NCBI GenBank assembly: GCA_965229695.1
Contig: OZ245921.1
Span: 1,240,001 to 1,304,000, forward strand
Length of the DNA: 64,000 nucleotides
Reading direction: 5' to 3'
DNA from: JANSYL01 sp965229695
Lineage (GTDB): Bacteria; Pseudomonadota; Alphaproteobacteria; Rhodobacterales; Rhodobacteraceae
Under the pieces are notes generated by a model that worked only from the letters and a program-made list of their open reading frames with translations, searched no databases and was not told the DNA's origin. Shown here piece after piece: positions 33,248 to 42,007 of this stretch (position 1 is its first letter; each line of letters begins with the position of its first letter). The position numbers and the translations under genes were made by a program.

Positions 33248-34303
33248 ATGAGCTTCCTTGACCCCGCCCATGTTGATGTCATCGCGCCCAACCTGAAAAA
33301 ACGGTTGTCCGGCGTGACCGCCACCGTGGTGCGGCTGCTGCCCCTGCAGCGCGAGGATATTGCGATTGCCGCCGTGGCACCGGTCCTGCCGCCCCATGTG
33401 CCGCAGATACGCCAGCGCGATCTGTTCACCATGTCGCGCAAGGGGCCGTCGGGCGCGCGGGTTTGGCACGCCAGGCGCAATTCCGAGATGCTGGCAGGTC
33501 TGATCCTGAAACATGTGTTCCGCAAAGACCTGAAGCTTCTCTTCACCTCAGCCTCGCAGCGGGACCATACCGCCTATTCCAAATGGCTGATCCGGCAGAT
33601 GGACGCGGTGATCTCAACCTCGCAGAAAACCGCGGGCTATCTAGAACGCCCGTCGACGGTCATCCTCCATGGCATCGACATCACCGGCTTCGCCCCGCCT
33701 GAAAACCGCGCCGCGACCAAAGCCGCCCTCGGGCTGCCGCCGGGGCCGATTGTCGGCTGTTTTGGCCGCATCCGTGCACAAAAAGGCACCGATGTGTTTG
33801 TCGACGCGATGATCGAGGTATTGCGCGACCGACCCGAGGCTGTCGGCATCGTCATGGGCCGCGCGACCGAGAAACATCAAGGGTTTGAGCGCGATTTGCG
33901 CGCCAAAGTGCTGGCGGCAGAGCTAGACGACCGCATCTTGTTCAAGCCCGAGGTGCCGGTTCATGAAATGGCCGATTGGTATCGCGCGCTCGATCTTTTC
34001 ATCGCGCCCCAGCGGTGGGAGGGGTTTGGCCTAACCCCGATCGAGGCCATGGCCTGTGGCGTGCCCGTCATCGCCACCACCGTCGGCGCCTTCGAAGAAC
34101 TGGTGGTACATGGCTCGACCGGTGCTTTGATCCCACCTGGCGATGTGACGGCGATGGCTGACCAAGCCGCCTATTACCTCGACAACCCGGCCGAGCGCAT
34201 GTTCCAGGGCGAAGCCGCCCGTGTGCATATTGAATCGGAGTTTCGCATCGAACGCGAAGCCGCCGCGATCAACGCGATCTACCGAGAGCTGCTGGCGCAA
34301 TAA
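33248..34303 (+). CDS. lpcC: GT4 glycosyltransferase, LpcC-like LPS core mannosyltransferase
   Basis: This 351-residue GT-B family 4 enzyme starts VDVIAPNLKKRLSGVTATVV, which matches my memory of LpcC, the mannosyltransferase of the LPS inner core of rhizobia and relatives. The C-terminal donor site has GCFGRIRAQKGTDVFVDAM and WEGFGLTPIEAMACGVPV with the EX7E motif. I chose the ATG at 33248; the in-frame extension upstream has poor composition. It is convergent with hemF, three bases apart. Confidence 0.82.
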   Translation: MSFLDPAHVDVIAPNLKKRLSGVTATVVRLLPLQREDIAIAAVAPVLPPHVPQIRQRDLFTMSRKGPSGARVWHARRNSEMLAGLILKHVFRKDLKLLFTSASQRDHTAYSKWLIRQMDAVISTSQKTAGYLERPSTVILHGIDITGFAPPENRAATKAALGLPPGPIVGCFGRIRAQKGTDVFVDAMIEVLRDRPEAVGIVMGRATEKHQGFERDLRAKVLAAELDDRILFKPEVPVHEMADWYRALDLFIAPQRWEGFGLTPIEAMACGVPVIATTVGAFEELVVHGSTGALIPPGDVTAMADQAAYYLDNPAERMFQGEAARVHIESEFRIEREAAAINAIYRELLAQ

Positions 34304-34306
34304 GCC

Positions 34307-35188
34307 TCAGGTCCATTTGGCGATGGGCGGCAGGCTCATCAACACAGCATTGGCGTCGTGGCCCGTTTCCAGCCCAAACTTGGTGCCCCGGTCATAGACC
34401 AGATTGTATTCGGCATAGAGACCGCGATGCACCAGCTGCGCTTCCCGATCCGCGTCGGTAAAACCGTCATGCCGCCGTCGTTCCACACAGCCAAGAAACG
34501 CGGGCAGAAAGGCGCGTCCGACATCCTGGGTAAAGGCAAAATCGGCCTCCCAATCGCCGGTGTTCAGATCGTCATAAAAGATGCCGCCGACGCCCCGCGC
34601 CCGGTGCCGGTGCGGGACATAGAAATACTCGTCTGCCCAGGCTTTGAAACGCGGGTAGTAGGCCGGATCATGGCGATCACAATGGTCCTTTAGAACCGCG
34701 TGAAACTGCGCCGTGTCCTCTTCAAACTCGATGGCGGGGTTCAGATCGGCCCCGCCGCCAAACCACCAGGCCACCGGTGTCCAAAACATCCGCGTGTTCA
34801 TATGCACCGCTGGCACTTTAGGGTTCTGCATATGCGCCACCAGGCTGATGCCCGACGCCCAAAAGGTCGGATCCTCTTTCAGACCCGACAGATCCTTGCG
34901 CGCGGCCATGGCCTGCACGGCGCGGTCACCCAATTGCCCGTAAACGGTCGAGACATTCACCCCGACCTTTTCAAAGACACGCCCGCCGCGCATCACGCTC
35001 ATCAATCCGCCGCCCGCGTCACTGCCATCGGTCGCGTCGCGCTTGGTTTGCGTGACCTCAAACCGGCCAGCTGGCGCATCACCGCCCTGGCTGTCTTCCA
35101 ACCCTTCGAACGCGGCCACAATCTCATCCCGCACCCGGCGGAACCAGTTTGAAGCTTTGGCCTTGCGGTCGTCGAACAGGTCACTCAT
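34307..35188 (-). CDS. hemF: oxygen-dependent coproporphyrinogen III oxidase
   Basis: This 293-residue enzyme performs the two oxidative decarboxylations that give protoporphyrinogen IX, using O2. It has GVNVSTVYG, HMNTRMFWTPVAWWFGGG, and the LVYDRGTKFGLETG segment of the HemF family. The ATG at 35188 has AAAGGACC upstream; an earlier in-frame start is not needed. The window also encodes the anaerobic counterpart hemN at 48946, so the organism can make haem with or without oxygen. Confidence 0.97.
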   Translation of the reverse strand: MSDLFDDRKAKASNWFRRVRDEIVAAFEGLEDSQGGDAPAGRFEVTQTKRDATDGSDAGGGLMSVMRGGRVFEKVGVNVSTVYGQLGDRAVQAMAARKDLSGLKEDPTFWASGISLVAHMQNPKVPAVHMNTRMFWTPVAWWFGGGADLNPAIEFEEDTAQFHAVLKDHCDRHDPAYYPRFKAWADEYFYVPHRHRARGVGGIFYDDLNTGDWEADFAFTQDVGRAFLPAFLGCVERRRHDGFTDADREAQLVHRGLYAEYNLVYDRGTKFGLETGHDANAVLMSLPPIAKWT

Positions 35189-35462
35189 GTCATGCGGTCC
35201 TTTGTCTGCGCCCCGGCCTTTTAGCGAAGCGATGGTGCGGGCACCACATGATGCAACATCGCATACCCGCACCACCGACCCGCTGATCGAAAAGACCTGG
35301 TGCCCTAGCTGCATCGCAGCGCCAGATATTGCGGTCACAAAATGGTGCAGCAACACATCGCCGAAGCGCCGGATTTACAATGGATTTTCTGCATCAGATC
35401 GCCTACGATGCGCGAAATAGGCACCGCAAAAGACGGTGATTGAGGCAGAGCGAGCAGGTCCC

Positions 35463-36869
35463 GTGACCAAGCGACCAAGTTTTCCAGCCCTTGTGGGGCT
35501 GGCCATCCTGTTTTTGGTGGCCTTTCTGGCCATGCCTTTGCGCGCCGCGCCTTATGCGGCGATGGTGATGGATGCGCGCACCGGCGAAGTGCTGCATTCA
35601 CGCAATGCGGATACGCGGCTGCATCCGGCCTCACTCACCAAAATGATGACGCTTTACATCGCGTTCGAGGCCGTGCGCCTGGGTGAGATCACGCTCGACA
35701 CACCGGTTCAAATCTCGAACCATGCCGCCTCGGAACCGCCCTCAGAACTGGGCCTGCGCGCCGGGTCGACCATCCGCTTCCGCTATCTCATCCGCGCCGC
35801 CGCGATCCGCTCGGCCAATGATGCGGCCACCGCCATTGCCGAGGCGATTTCGGGCTCCGAGGCCGCCTTTGCCCGCCGCATGAACCGCACCGCGCGCGCC
35901 TTGGGCATGACCCGCACGACCTTTCGCAACGCCCATGGCCTGACCGAAGACGGGCATATGAGCACCGCGCGCGACATGACCACCATGGGGCGGCGTCTGT
36001 TCTACGATTACCCGCAATATTACAACATCTTCTCGCGTCGTTCCGACGATGCGGGCATTGCCACCGTGCGCAACACCAACCGCGCGCTTTTGAACGCCTA
36101 TCGCGGGGCGGATGGGATCAAGACCGGATATACCCGCGCCGCTGGCTTCAACCTGGTCGCCTCAGCCGAACGCGGACAGGAACGCATCATCGCCACCGTC
36201 TTTGGCGGGCGCTCAGCCGCCTGGCGCAATCAGCGCGTGGCCGAGCTTTTGGATATGGGCTTTTCCCGCGCGCCCAGCACGGCCCAGGTGCGCGTGCCCG
36301 GTCTGCCCACCTATGATGGTGAACCAAGCGGCAGCACCACACGCGCCACTGGCGCGGTCACACGCTCGCTACGACCAGTGCCGCGCCCCGGTCGCACGCC
36401 CGAGCCAGAACTGCTCGCCGCAATCTCCGAGGCGGTGGGCGAAGCGCTGGATGATGTCGAAGCCGCTGCGGTTCAACCCAGCCATGCCTCTGCGCCGACA
36501 CGAATGCCCGTGCCCCGGCCCGGCCCACAGGCCGAGGTGCCCCCCCTTCCGCGTGAGGATGAGGTCGCCCTGGCCGAACCCCCGCCTGAGATTGTGCCCG
36601 AGATTGTGACCCGCGCGTCCTCCAGCGGCAGCCGCCTTTTTGGCGTGTCGCTTGGCGCGCAAAACTCCCATCACGCCGCCGAACGCTTGTTGCTCAGAAC
36701 GGCGCTCAGCGAGATTGGAACCTTTGATCAGGCGCTTCGCCGTGTTGTGCAGCGCAATGGCGGGTTCGAAGCGCGCTTCCAAGGCATGACCGAGGATCAG
36801 GCCCAGCGCGCCTGTGCCCGGCTTTCGGCCCGGAATGTGGGGTGCGAAACCTTTGGCCCCACGGGCTAA
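35463..36869 (+). CDS. D-alanyl-D-alanine carboxypeptidase (DacF-like) with SPOR-like C-terminus
   Basis: This periplasmic penicillin-binding protein of about 468 residues trims peptidoglycan stem peptides. A signal/anchor segment (ALVGLAILFLVAFLAM) precedes the S11 peptidase domain with SLTK, SAN and KTGYT, the three catalytic motifs. A Pro-rich stretch then leads to a C-terminal region (about 390-465, SRLFGVSLGAQNS...MTEDQAQRACARL) that looks like a SPOR domain, which binds denuded glycan at the septum. I prefer the GTG at 35463; another GTG at 35436 is in frame. The 274 bases upstream to hemF hold no gene I can recognise. Confidence 0.9.
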   Translation: MTKRPSFPALVGLAILFLVAFLAMPLRAAPYAAMVMDARTGEVLHSRNADTRLHPASLTKMMTLYIAFEAVRLGEITLDTPVQISNHAASEPPSELGLRAGSTIRFRYLIRAAAIRSANDAATAIAEAISGSEAAFARRMNRTARALGMTRTTFRNAHGLTEDGHMSTARDMTTMGRRLFYDYPQYYNIFSRRSDDAGIATVRNTNRALLNAYRGADGIKTGYTRAAGFNLVASAERGQERIIATVFGGRSAAWRNQRVAELLDMGFSRAPSTAQVRVPGLPTYDGEPSGSTTRATGAVTRSLRPVPRPGRTPEPELLAAISEAVGEALDDVEAAAVQPSHASAPTRMPVPRPGPQAEVPPLPREDEVALAEPPPEIVPEIVTRASSSGSRLFGVSLGAQNSHHAAERLLLRTALSEIGTFDQALRRVVQRNGGFEARFQGMTEDQAQRACARLSARNVGCETFGPTG

Positions 36870-36878
36870 GCCCGGGCT

Positions 36879-37037
36879 CTATTCTTTGGGCTTGTCGTCG
36901 TAATCTTCGCGCAAGATCCGATGGGCATCACCCTCAGGGTCATCGAACTGACCGCGTTTCAGCATCCAGAAAAAGATACCCAAACCGATCAGCCCCAAAA
37001 ACAGGCTGACGGGGATCAGGATGCCCAGAACGTCCAT
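36879..37037 (-). CDS. ccoS: cbb3 oxidase maturation protein CcoS
   Basis: This 52-residue protein begins with one membrane helix (residues about 3-25, VLGILIPVSLFLGLIGLGIF), then FFWMLKRGQFDDPEG and an acidic tail. That pattern is the signature of CcoS/FixS, which is needed to insert haem and copper into the CcoN subunit of cbb3 oxidase. It begins ten bases after the ccoI stop and ends the ccoGHIS operon. Confidence 0.95.
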   Translation of the reverse strand: MDVLGILIPVSLFLGLIGLGIFFWMLKRGQFDDPEGDAHRILREDYDDKPKE

Positions 37038-37046
37038 TCACATGCC

Positions 37047-39233
37047 TCACTTCACCCGCAACGCGTTCAGCGAAACCGTAAGCGAGCTGGAGGACATCGC
37101 CAAGGCGGCAATCAGGGGCGAACAGAGGCCCGCAACCGCCAAGGGCACCGCCAGAACGTTATAAACCGTGGCAATGGTGAAGTTTTCGCGGATGCGCCGG
37201 CTGGCGGAAACCGAGGTGCCCATCGCATCGGCAATCGGCGACAGGCTGCGCCCGGTCAGCACCATATCCGATGCCGTGCGCGCCGCGTCGAGCGCCGAGG
37301 CTGGCGAGATTGACACGTGCGCCGCCGCCAAGGCTGCGGTGTCGTTCAATCCATCCCCCACCATCAGCACCTTGCCGCCCTGATCGGCGATCTCGGCAAC
37401 TTTGCTGGCTTTCTCGGCAGGCAGGGCTTCGGCAAACACCTCTTCAATCCCGATCCGCGCCGCGAACCGTTCGACCGCGGGCGCGGTATCGCCCGAAATC
37501 AGCAGCACCCGTTTGCCCTGCGCTTTCAGCGCCGTAACAACCTCGGCCGCACCATCGCGCAGGGTGTCGGTGAAGCTGATTGTGACAGGCGCCACATCCC
37601 CAATTTTTAACATGGTCGCCGTCATCTCTGGGGCCTCGGCGCCCAGCCAGGCGGCCCGGCCCAAACGCACGGTCTGGCCTTTCCAGCGCCCTTCGACGCC
37701 ATAGCCCGGCACCTCCACGATGGCCTCGACCCCAGCCGGGCGCACCCCGGCCTCCAGCAAGCCTTTCGCCAGCGCCTCGGCCAATGGGTGTGATGACCCT
37801 TGGGCCAAGGCCAGCGCCACACGCGCGGTGTCCGGGGCCAGCGCCTCAAGCGCCAAAGGCTCCGCCGCGCCCGTTGTCAGCGTGCCGGTCTTGTCAAAGA
37901 TCACGGTATCGGCCTCGGCCAAACGTTCCAAAGCGGTGCCGTCTTTGATCAGCAAGCCCTTGCGGAACAGCTTGCCCGAGGCCGCTGTGGTCACAGCGGG
38001 CACAGCCAGGCCCAGCGCGCAGGGGCAGGTGATGATCAAGACCGCCGCCGCAATATTCAAGGCGATCCGCAGGTCTTGGGTGTAGATATACCACCCCACC
38101 GCCGCGACAGCGGACAGGATATGCACCCCCGGCGCGTAAAGCTTGGCGGCCTGATCGGCGAGCGACGTGTAATTGTTGCGCCCAGCCTCGGCCACCGCGA
38201 CCAAATCCGCGATCCGGTGCAAGGCCGTGTCGCGGCCCGCAGCCTGAACCTCGATGGTCAAGAGGCCGGTCAGGTTGACCTCCCCCGCGCTGACGGATTG
38301 GCCCGGGCCCGCATAAACCGGCAGGCTTTCCCCGGTCATAAGCGCGCGGTCCAATTCCGATTGCCCGTCGGTCACCACACCATCCACAGGGATACGTCCG
38401 CCGGGTTTGACGCGCACGATGTCACCCACGGCCAGTTCAGCGACCGAGACGGTTTCTTCGTCGCCATTGGCGCTCAGGCGCAAGGCGCGGGGCACCTCCA
38501 GCGCCGCCAACTCCTGCGCCGCCGACCGGGCCGAGGCGCGGGTGCGGTGATCCAAATACCGCCCAGCCAACAAGAAACAGCACAGCGCGATGGCGGCGTC
38601 GAAATAGGCATGCTCGCCTGAATGCATGGTCTCATAAAGCGAGGTGCCGACCGCCAGCACGATGGCAAGCGTGATCGGCACATCCATGTTCAGCCGCCCA
38701 CCGCGCAAAGCGCCCCAGGCAGATGCGTAAAAAGGCCGACCGCAAAAGATCACCGCCGGTATGGCGATGGCCGCGCTAATCCAATGCATCATGTCGCGGG
38801 TGAACCCATCGGCCCCCGACCAGACGGCCACAGACAGAAGCATCACGTTCATCATCGCGAAGAACGACACCGCCAACCGCATCATCAGGTCTTTGCCCTG
38901 CTGATCGGCGGCCGTGGTCGCCAAGACGCCGGGATCAAGCTCGTGCGCCTCGTAACCCGCGCGCTCCAACACCGCCGTCAGATCGTCGGCGGTGATCCCC
39001 GCCTCCGCCTCGACCGCCGCGCGGCGCAGGGTCAGGTTGACGCGCGCATCCTTCACGCCAGGCATAGCCATCAGAGCGCTTTCGACGCCCGAAATACAGC
39101 CCGCGCAATGAATGCCGGGCAGTGACAGCATCAGCTTTGCGTCTTTCGGTAGCTCGGCCAAATGCTCCGCCGCCGGGGCGGCGGCGCAGGCGGGACAAGC
39201 CGCAGGCCTTGCATGGTCGAAAGTCGCGGTCAC
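37047..39233 (-). CDS. ccoI: copper-exporting P1B-type ATPase CcoI
   Basis: This 728-residue membrane ATPase supplies copper for cbb3 assembly. It has a CPAC at 13-16, a heavy-metal-binding HMA domain with GIHCAGC at 41-46, about eight membrane segments, the metal-gate ITCPCALG, the phosphorylation motif DKTGT and a hinge GDGLNDTAAL. The start is a GTG eight bases after ccoH. FixI/CcoI proteins are slow exporters distinct from detoxifying CopA; the operon decides this assignment. Confidence 0.95.
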   Translation of the reverse strand: MTATFDHARPAACPACAAAPAAEHLAELPKDAKLMLSLPGIHCAGCISGVESALMAMPGVKDARVNLTLRRAAVEAEAGITADDLTAVLERAGYEAHELDPGVLATTAADQQGKDLMMRLAVSFFAMMNVMLLSVAVWSGADGFTRDMMHWISAAIAIPAVIFCGRPFYASAWGALRGGRLNMDVPITLAIVLAVGTSLYETMHSGEHAYFDAAIALCCFLLAGRYLDHRTRASARSAAQELAALEVPRALRLSANGDEETVSVAELAVGDIVRVKPGGRIPVDGVVTDGQSELDRALMTGESLPVYAGPGQSVSAGEVNLTGLLTIEVQAAGRDTALHRIADLVAVAEAGRNNYTSLADQAAKLYAPGVHILSAVAAVGWYIYTQDLRIALNIAAAVLIITCPCALGLAVPAVTTAASGKLFRKGLLIKDGTALERLAEADTVIFDKTGTLTTGAAEPLALEALAPDTARVALALAQGSSHPLAEALAKGLLEAGVRPAGVEAIVEVPGYGVEGRWKGQTVRLGRAAWLGAEAPEMTATMLKIGDVAPVTISFTDTLRDGAAEVVTALKAQGKRVLLISGDTAPAVERFAARIGIEEVFAEALPAEKASKVAEIADQGGKVLMVGDGLNDTAALAAAHVSISPASALDAARTASDMVLTGRSLSPIADAMGTSVSASRRIRENFTIATVYNVLAVPLAVAGLCSPLIAALAMSSSSLTVSLNALRVK

Positions 39234-39240
39234 GCGGTGC

Positions 39241-39729
39241 TCAATCCCAATAGGTGAAGGTGACGTTGTGGCGGTATTCGGTGCCGTCGCGGGCCATGCC
39301 CGTCAGGCGCAGACGCCAGCGCCCTTCGCCGATCTCCGCCGGGGCGACAAAGGCGCCGCGCGACCGGGTCAGGACCAGTTCCTGATCCTGCAAGCGGTTG
39401 GTCGGGCGGGTCAAAAGCGCGGTCATCTCGGCGGGGTACACCGGCGCGCCGCTGTCATCGACCAAGTGCAAAACCAGGGTGCCATCGCCGGGGATTTCGA
39501 CGCTGGCATTCCACCCCAGCGCCTCTTGCGCGAGGCGGCGATCATCAAAGGTCTGGCTATCCGCGTAGGAAGAACTGACCTCCATCCCCGGAAAGGTCGA
39601 CACGGCGTTATAGGCCATGAAGATGTTCACCCCAATGATGATCCCGAACCCACCAACAAAAATCGCCAGCACGTGCCAACCGGTCAGTTTGCGTTCCCCG
39701 TCGGGTAAATCGTTCGTCTCAACGCTCAT
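39241..39729 (-). CDS. ccoH: cbb3 oxidase assembly protein CcoH
   Basis: This 162-residue membrane-anchored protein has a single N-terminal helix (HVLAIFVGGFGIIIGVNIF) and a periplasmic FixH domain with GWNASVEIP and a beta-rich end (YRHNVTFTYWD). FixH/CcoH binds assembling cbb3 subunits. It overlaps ccoG by four bases and is followed by ccoI. Confidence 0.93.
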   Translation of the reverse strand: MSVETNDLPDGERKLTGWHVLAIFVGGFGIIIGVNIFMAYNAVSTFPGMEVSSSYADSQTFDDRRLAQEALGWNASVEIPGDGTLVLHLVDDSGAPVYPAEMTALLTRPTNRLQDQELVLTRSRGAFVAPAEIGEGRWRLRLTGMARDGTEYRHNVTFTYWD

Positions 39730-41147
39730 TCGGTATCCCTCCCGAAGAATGTGGTGTCCTGATGGGTGCGCGTGCCCGCATTCATATCTTCAACCCAGAA
39801 ACGGAACGGAACCCGTTCGCTATCCGCCGCCCCAGAGCCAGGTGCCGCGATCACATAGACGCGCTGCAACTGTGTGGTGTCTGCCGGCACATCGACCGAC
39901 AACAGCTCGGTGCCTTCCAGATCGACGACCAACACATCTTCCGAGGTCAGGCTGATGGCAAAGCTGGTGTCATCATGGCTCATGTTGCGGATGCGCATGT
40001 CATAGGTGTTGCGGATCGACCCATCCGACAGCACGACGAATTGCGGGTTGCGAACCGGGGCAACCGTCACGTCGATTTCCGAACGGATGAACAGCAGGAC
40101 GGTCAGACCGATCCCGATCAGCGACCAAAGCGCGGTGTAGATGATCGTGCGCAGGCGGAAGATATGCTTCCAAATGTTGACCTTCGGATTGCCCGCCCGT
40201 TCATTCGCCTCATCGGTCAGGGCCAGGTAATCGATCAAGCCGCGTTCCTTGCCGACCTTTTCCATGATGTCGTCGCAGGCATCGATGCAAAGCGCGCAGG
40301 TGATGCATTCCAACTGCTGCCCGTCGCGGATGTCGATGCCAACCGGGCATACGTTCACGCAAGCGTTGCAGTCGATGCAGTCGCCCAGATCGTCGCGCGC
40401 TTTACCGCGCCCGCGCGGTTCCCCCCGCCAATCGCGATAGGCCACCGTGATCGTGTCTTCATCCATCATCGCGGCCTGGATACGCGGCCAGGGGCACATG
40501 TAGATGCACACCTGTTCGCGCATGAACCCGCCAAAGACAAAGGTCGTCGCGGTCAGAATACCAATGGTGATGTACGCGACCGAGGCACCCTGCCCGGTGA
40601 TCAGATCCACCAACAACGTGGGCGCATCGGCAAAATAGAACACCCAGGCCCCGCCGGTCGCCAAGGCGATCAGGAACCAAGCCAGGTATTTTGTCACCCG
40701 CAAACGCAGCTTTTTGAAATCCAGGTTCTGCCGCCATAGCCGCAGCCGGGCGTTGCGATCGCCTTCGATCCAGCGTTCAACGGCAAAGAATAGATCGGTC
40801 CAAACCGTTTGCGGGCAGGCATAGCCGCACCAGACCCGGCCAAGCGCCGAGGTAAACAGGAACAGGCCCAAACCGGCCATGATCAAAAGACCGGCGACAA
40901 AGTAAAACTCATGCGGCCAAATCTCGATCCAGAAGAAAAAGAACCGGCGGTTCGCCAGATCGACCAGCACCGCCTGATCCGGCAGCGCCGGGCCGCGATC
41001 CCAACGAATCCAAGGGGTCACGTAGTAAATCCCCAACGTGATGATCATGATGATCCATTTGAGGTTTCTGAACCGGCCCGAAACGCGTTTCGGGAAGACG
41101 GGTTCACGGGCAGCGTAGAGCTTCTGCGGCTCTTCGGTGGCACTCAT
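39726..41147 (-). CDS. ccoG: cbb3 oxidase accessory protein CcoG (polyferredoxin)
   Basis: This 473-residue protein has several membrane helices, CGYACPQTVWTDLFF, two 4Fe-4S motifs in CIDCNACVNVCPVGIDI and CITCALCIDACDD, and a C-terminal Ig-like domain. CcoG (RdxB/FixG) is thought to reduce copper for cbb3 assembly. It leads the ccoGHIS operon. An FNR box lies 72 bases upstream of its ATG, indicating oxygen control. Confidence 0.95.
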   Translation of the reverse strand: MSATEEPQKLYAAREPVFPKRVSGRFRNLKWIIMIITLGIYYVTPWIRWDRGPALPDQAVLVDLANRRFFFFWIEIWPHEFYFVAGLLIMAGLGLFLFTSALGRVWCGYACPQTVWTDLFFAVERWIEGDRNARLRLWRQNLDFKKLRLRVTKYLAWFLIALATGGAWVFYFADAPTLLVDLITGQGASVAYITIGILTATTFVFGGFMREQVCIYMCPWPRIQAAMMDEDTITVAYRDWRGEPRGRGKARDDLGDCIDCNACVNVCPVGIDIRDGQQLECITCALCIDACDDIMEKVGKERGLIDYLALTDEANERAGNPKVNIWKHIFRLRTIIYTALWSLIGIGLTVLLFIRSEIDVTVAPVRNPQFVVLSDGSIRNTYDMRIRNMSHDDTSFAISLTSEDVLVVDLEGTELLSVDVPADTTQLQRVYVIAAPGSGAADSERVPFRFWVEDMNAGTRTHQDTTFFGRDTE

Positions 41148-41218
41148 GACGGAATCGTTCCTTGGGTTTGGTTGGTCCTGCGCAGCTTGCTTGTACGAAA
41201 GCTGATCCCGCGCCCTCT

Positions 41219-41232
41219 TTGACGTGGATCAA
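41219..41232. promoter_or_regulatory. FNR/FnrL box upstream of ccoG
   Basis: TTGAC-GTGG-ATCAA differs from the ideal TTGAT-N4-ATCAA dyad at one base. It is centred about 78 bases before the ccoG start codon, a normal activation distance for FnrL. Confidence 0.75.
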
Positions 41233-41250
41233 TTCGCTTCAGAAACGCAA

Positions 41251-41274
41251 CAAGCGCCCGATTTGGGGCGCTTG
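41251..41274 (-). terminator. hairpin after the pilin-like gene
   Basis: CAAGCGCCC and GGGCGCTTG form a perfect nine-pair stem around GATTTG. It lies 42 bases past the stop of the minus-strand pilin-like gene. The downstream strand has only a moderate T content, so this is a probable terminator of medium strength separating that gene from ccoG. Confidence 0.55.
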
Positions 41275-41315
41275 CAATTGGACATAATTGTCAACGTCAA
41301 TTTGACGCAGGGATT

Positions 41316-41750
41316 TTAGAGATGCGGGTTCTCGGGGATATCCAACCCACGTTCGACCGCCTCGTTATGGGCCATCCAGTATTGGTCGTGATTACGGGGC
41401 TCGTTATGGGTGCCCATGTTCACATTGTCTGGGTTCGCGTATTCGGCATAGCCCGTCAGAAGGCCGGAAATCGAGTCATCCGATAGCGCCTGCACCCAGG
41501 CCAGATCGCTATCATAGGCGCCCGGTGCCAACCAATCGCCATCATAGGGCTGTGCGCCGCTTGCAAAACGGTCGGTGATTTCCTGATCGGTCAACTGCGT
41601 GTCGACCTCGCCCGAAAGCTCTTCGACACCGCCCGAGACCACGCCCATAGTCGCCAGGCCCAAACCAACGGTCGCAGCCGTTAGCACAACCCAATCAACC
41701 GTCACCGCACCTGCGTCATCGGCTAGGAACCGCTTAAATTCTTTAATCAT
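41316..41750 (-). CDS. Flp-pilin-like small secreted/membrane protein
   Basis: This 144-residue protein begins IKEFKRFLADDAGAVTVDWVVL and continues in one hydrophobic helix (about 16-43). That layout matches Flp/TadE-type pilins and their relatives, where the segment before the helix is cleaved and the helix packs in a fibre. The remaining hundred residues are acidic, rich in Asp, Asn and Tyr, and not recognised. No prepilin peptidase or Tad genes are nearby. It lies between the two cbb3 operons and has its own terminator. Function is unknown. Confidence 0.6.
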   Translation of the reverse strand: MIKEFKRFLADDAGAVTVDWVVLTAATVGLGLATMGVVSGGVEELSGEVDTQLTDQEITDRFASGAQPYDGDWLAPGAYDSDLAWVQALSDDSISGLLTGYAEYANPDNVNMGTHNEPRNHDQYWMAHNEAVERGLDIPENPHL

Positions 41751-41866
41751 CTCTTACCTCTAACTGGTTTCAAGGTGACGTCGTCACCGGTTGCCGAAAC
41801 CGTGGTAAGAACCGAGTAAGAAATTGCCTGGGCAACAATCTGAAAAGACAGGGCATAATCTGCGGC

Positions 41867-41900
41867 AAAAAAATGCCCGCCTCACCGAGAGGGGTGAGGC
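41867..41900 (-). terminator. rho-independent terminator of the ccoNOQP operon
   Basis: On the minus strand GCCTCACC and GGTGAGGC form an eight-pair stem around six bases, followed by GGGCA and a run of seven T. It lies about 110 bases after the ccoP stop and before the pilin-like gene. Confidence 0.85.
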
Positions 41901-42007
41901 GAGCGGTTTAGGTTTGGCACCGATCCCGTAGGAAACGCGCGAACAGGACCGGGACCGGTGCCGTTCCACCAGCCGGGAGGGGCTGACGGAGGGGGTGGGG
42001 CTGCGGC

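Noticed and set aside
41286..41306. TTGTCAACGTCAA and GTCAA-T-TTGAC near the end of the pilin-like gene as FNR boxes
   Set aside because: The spacers are three and one base instead of four, and the halves point the wrong way in the second case; the true-looking box is at 41219-41232.
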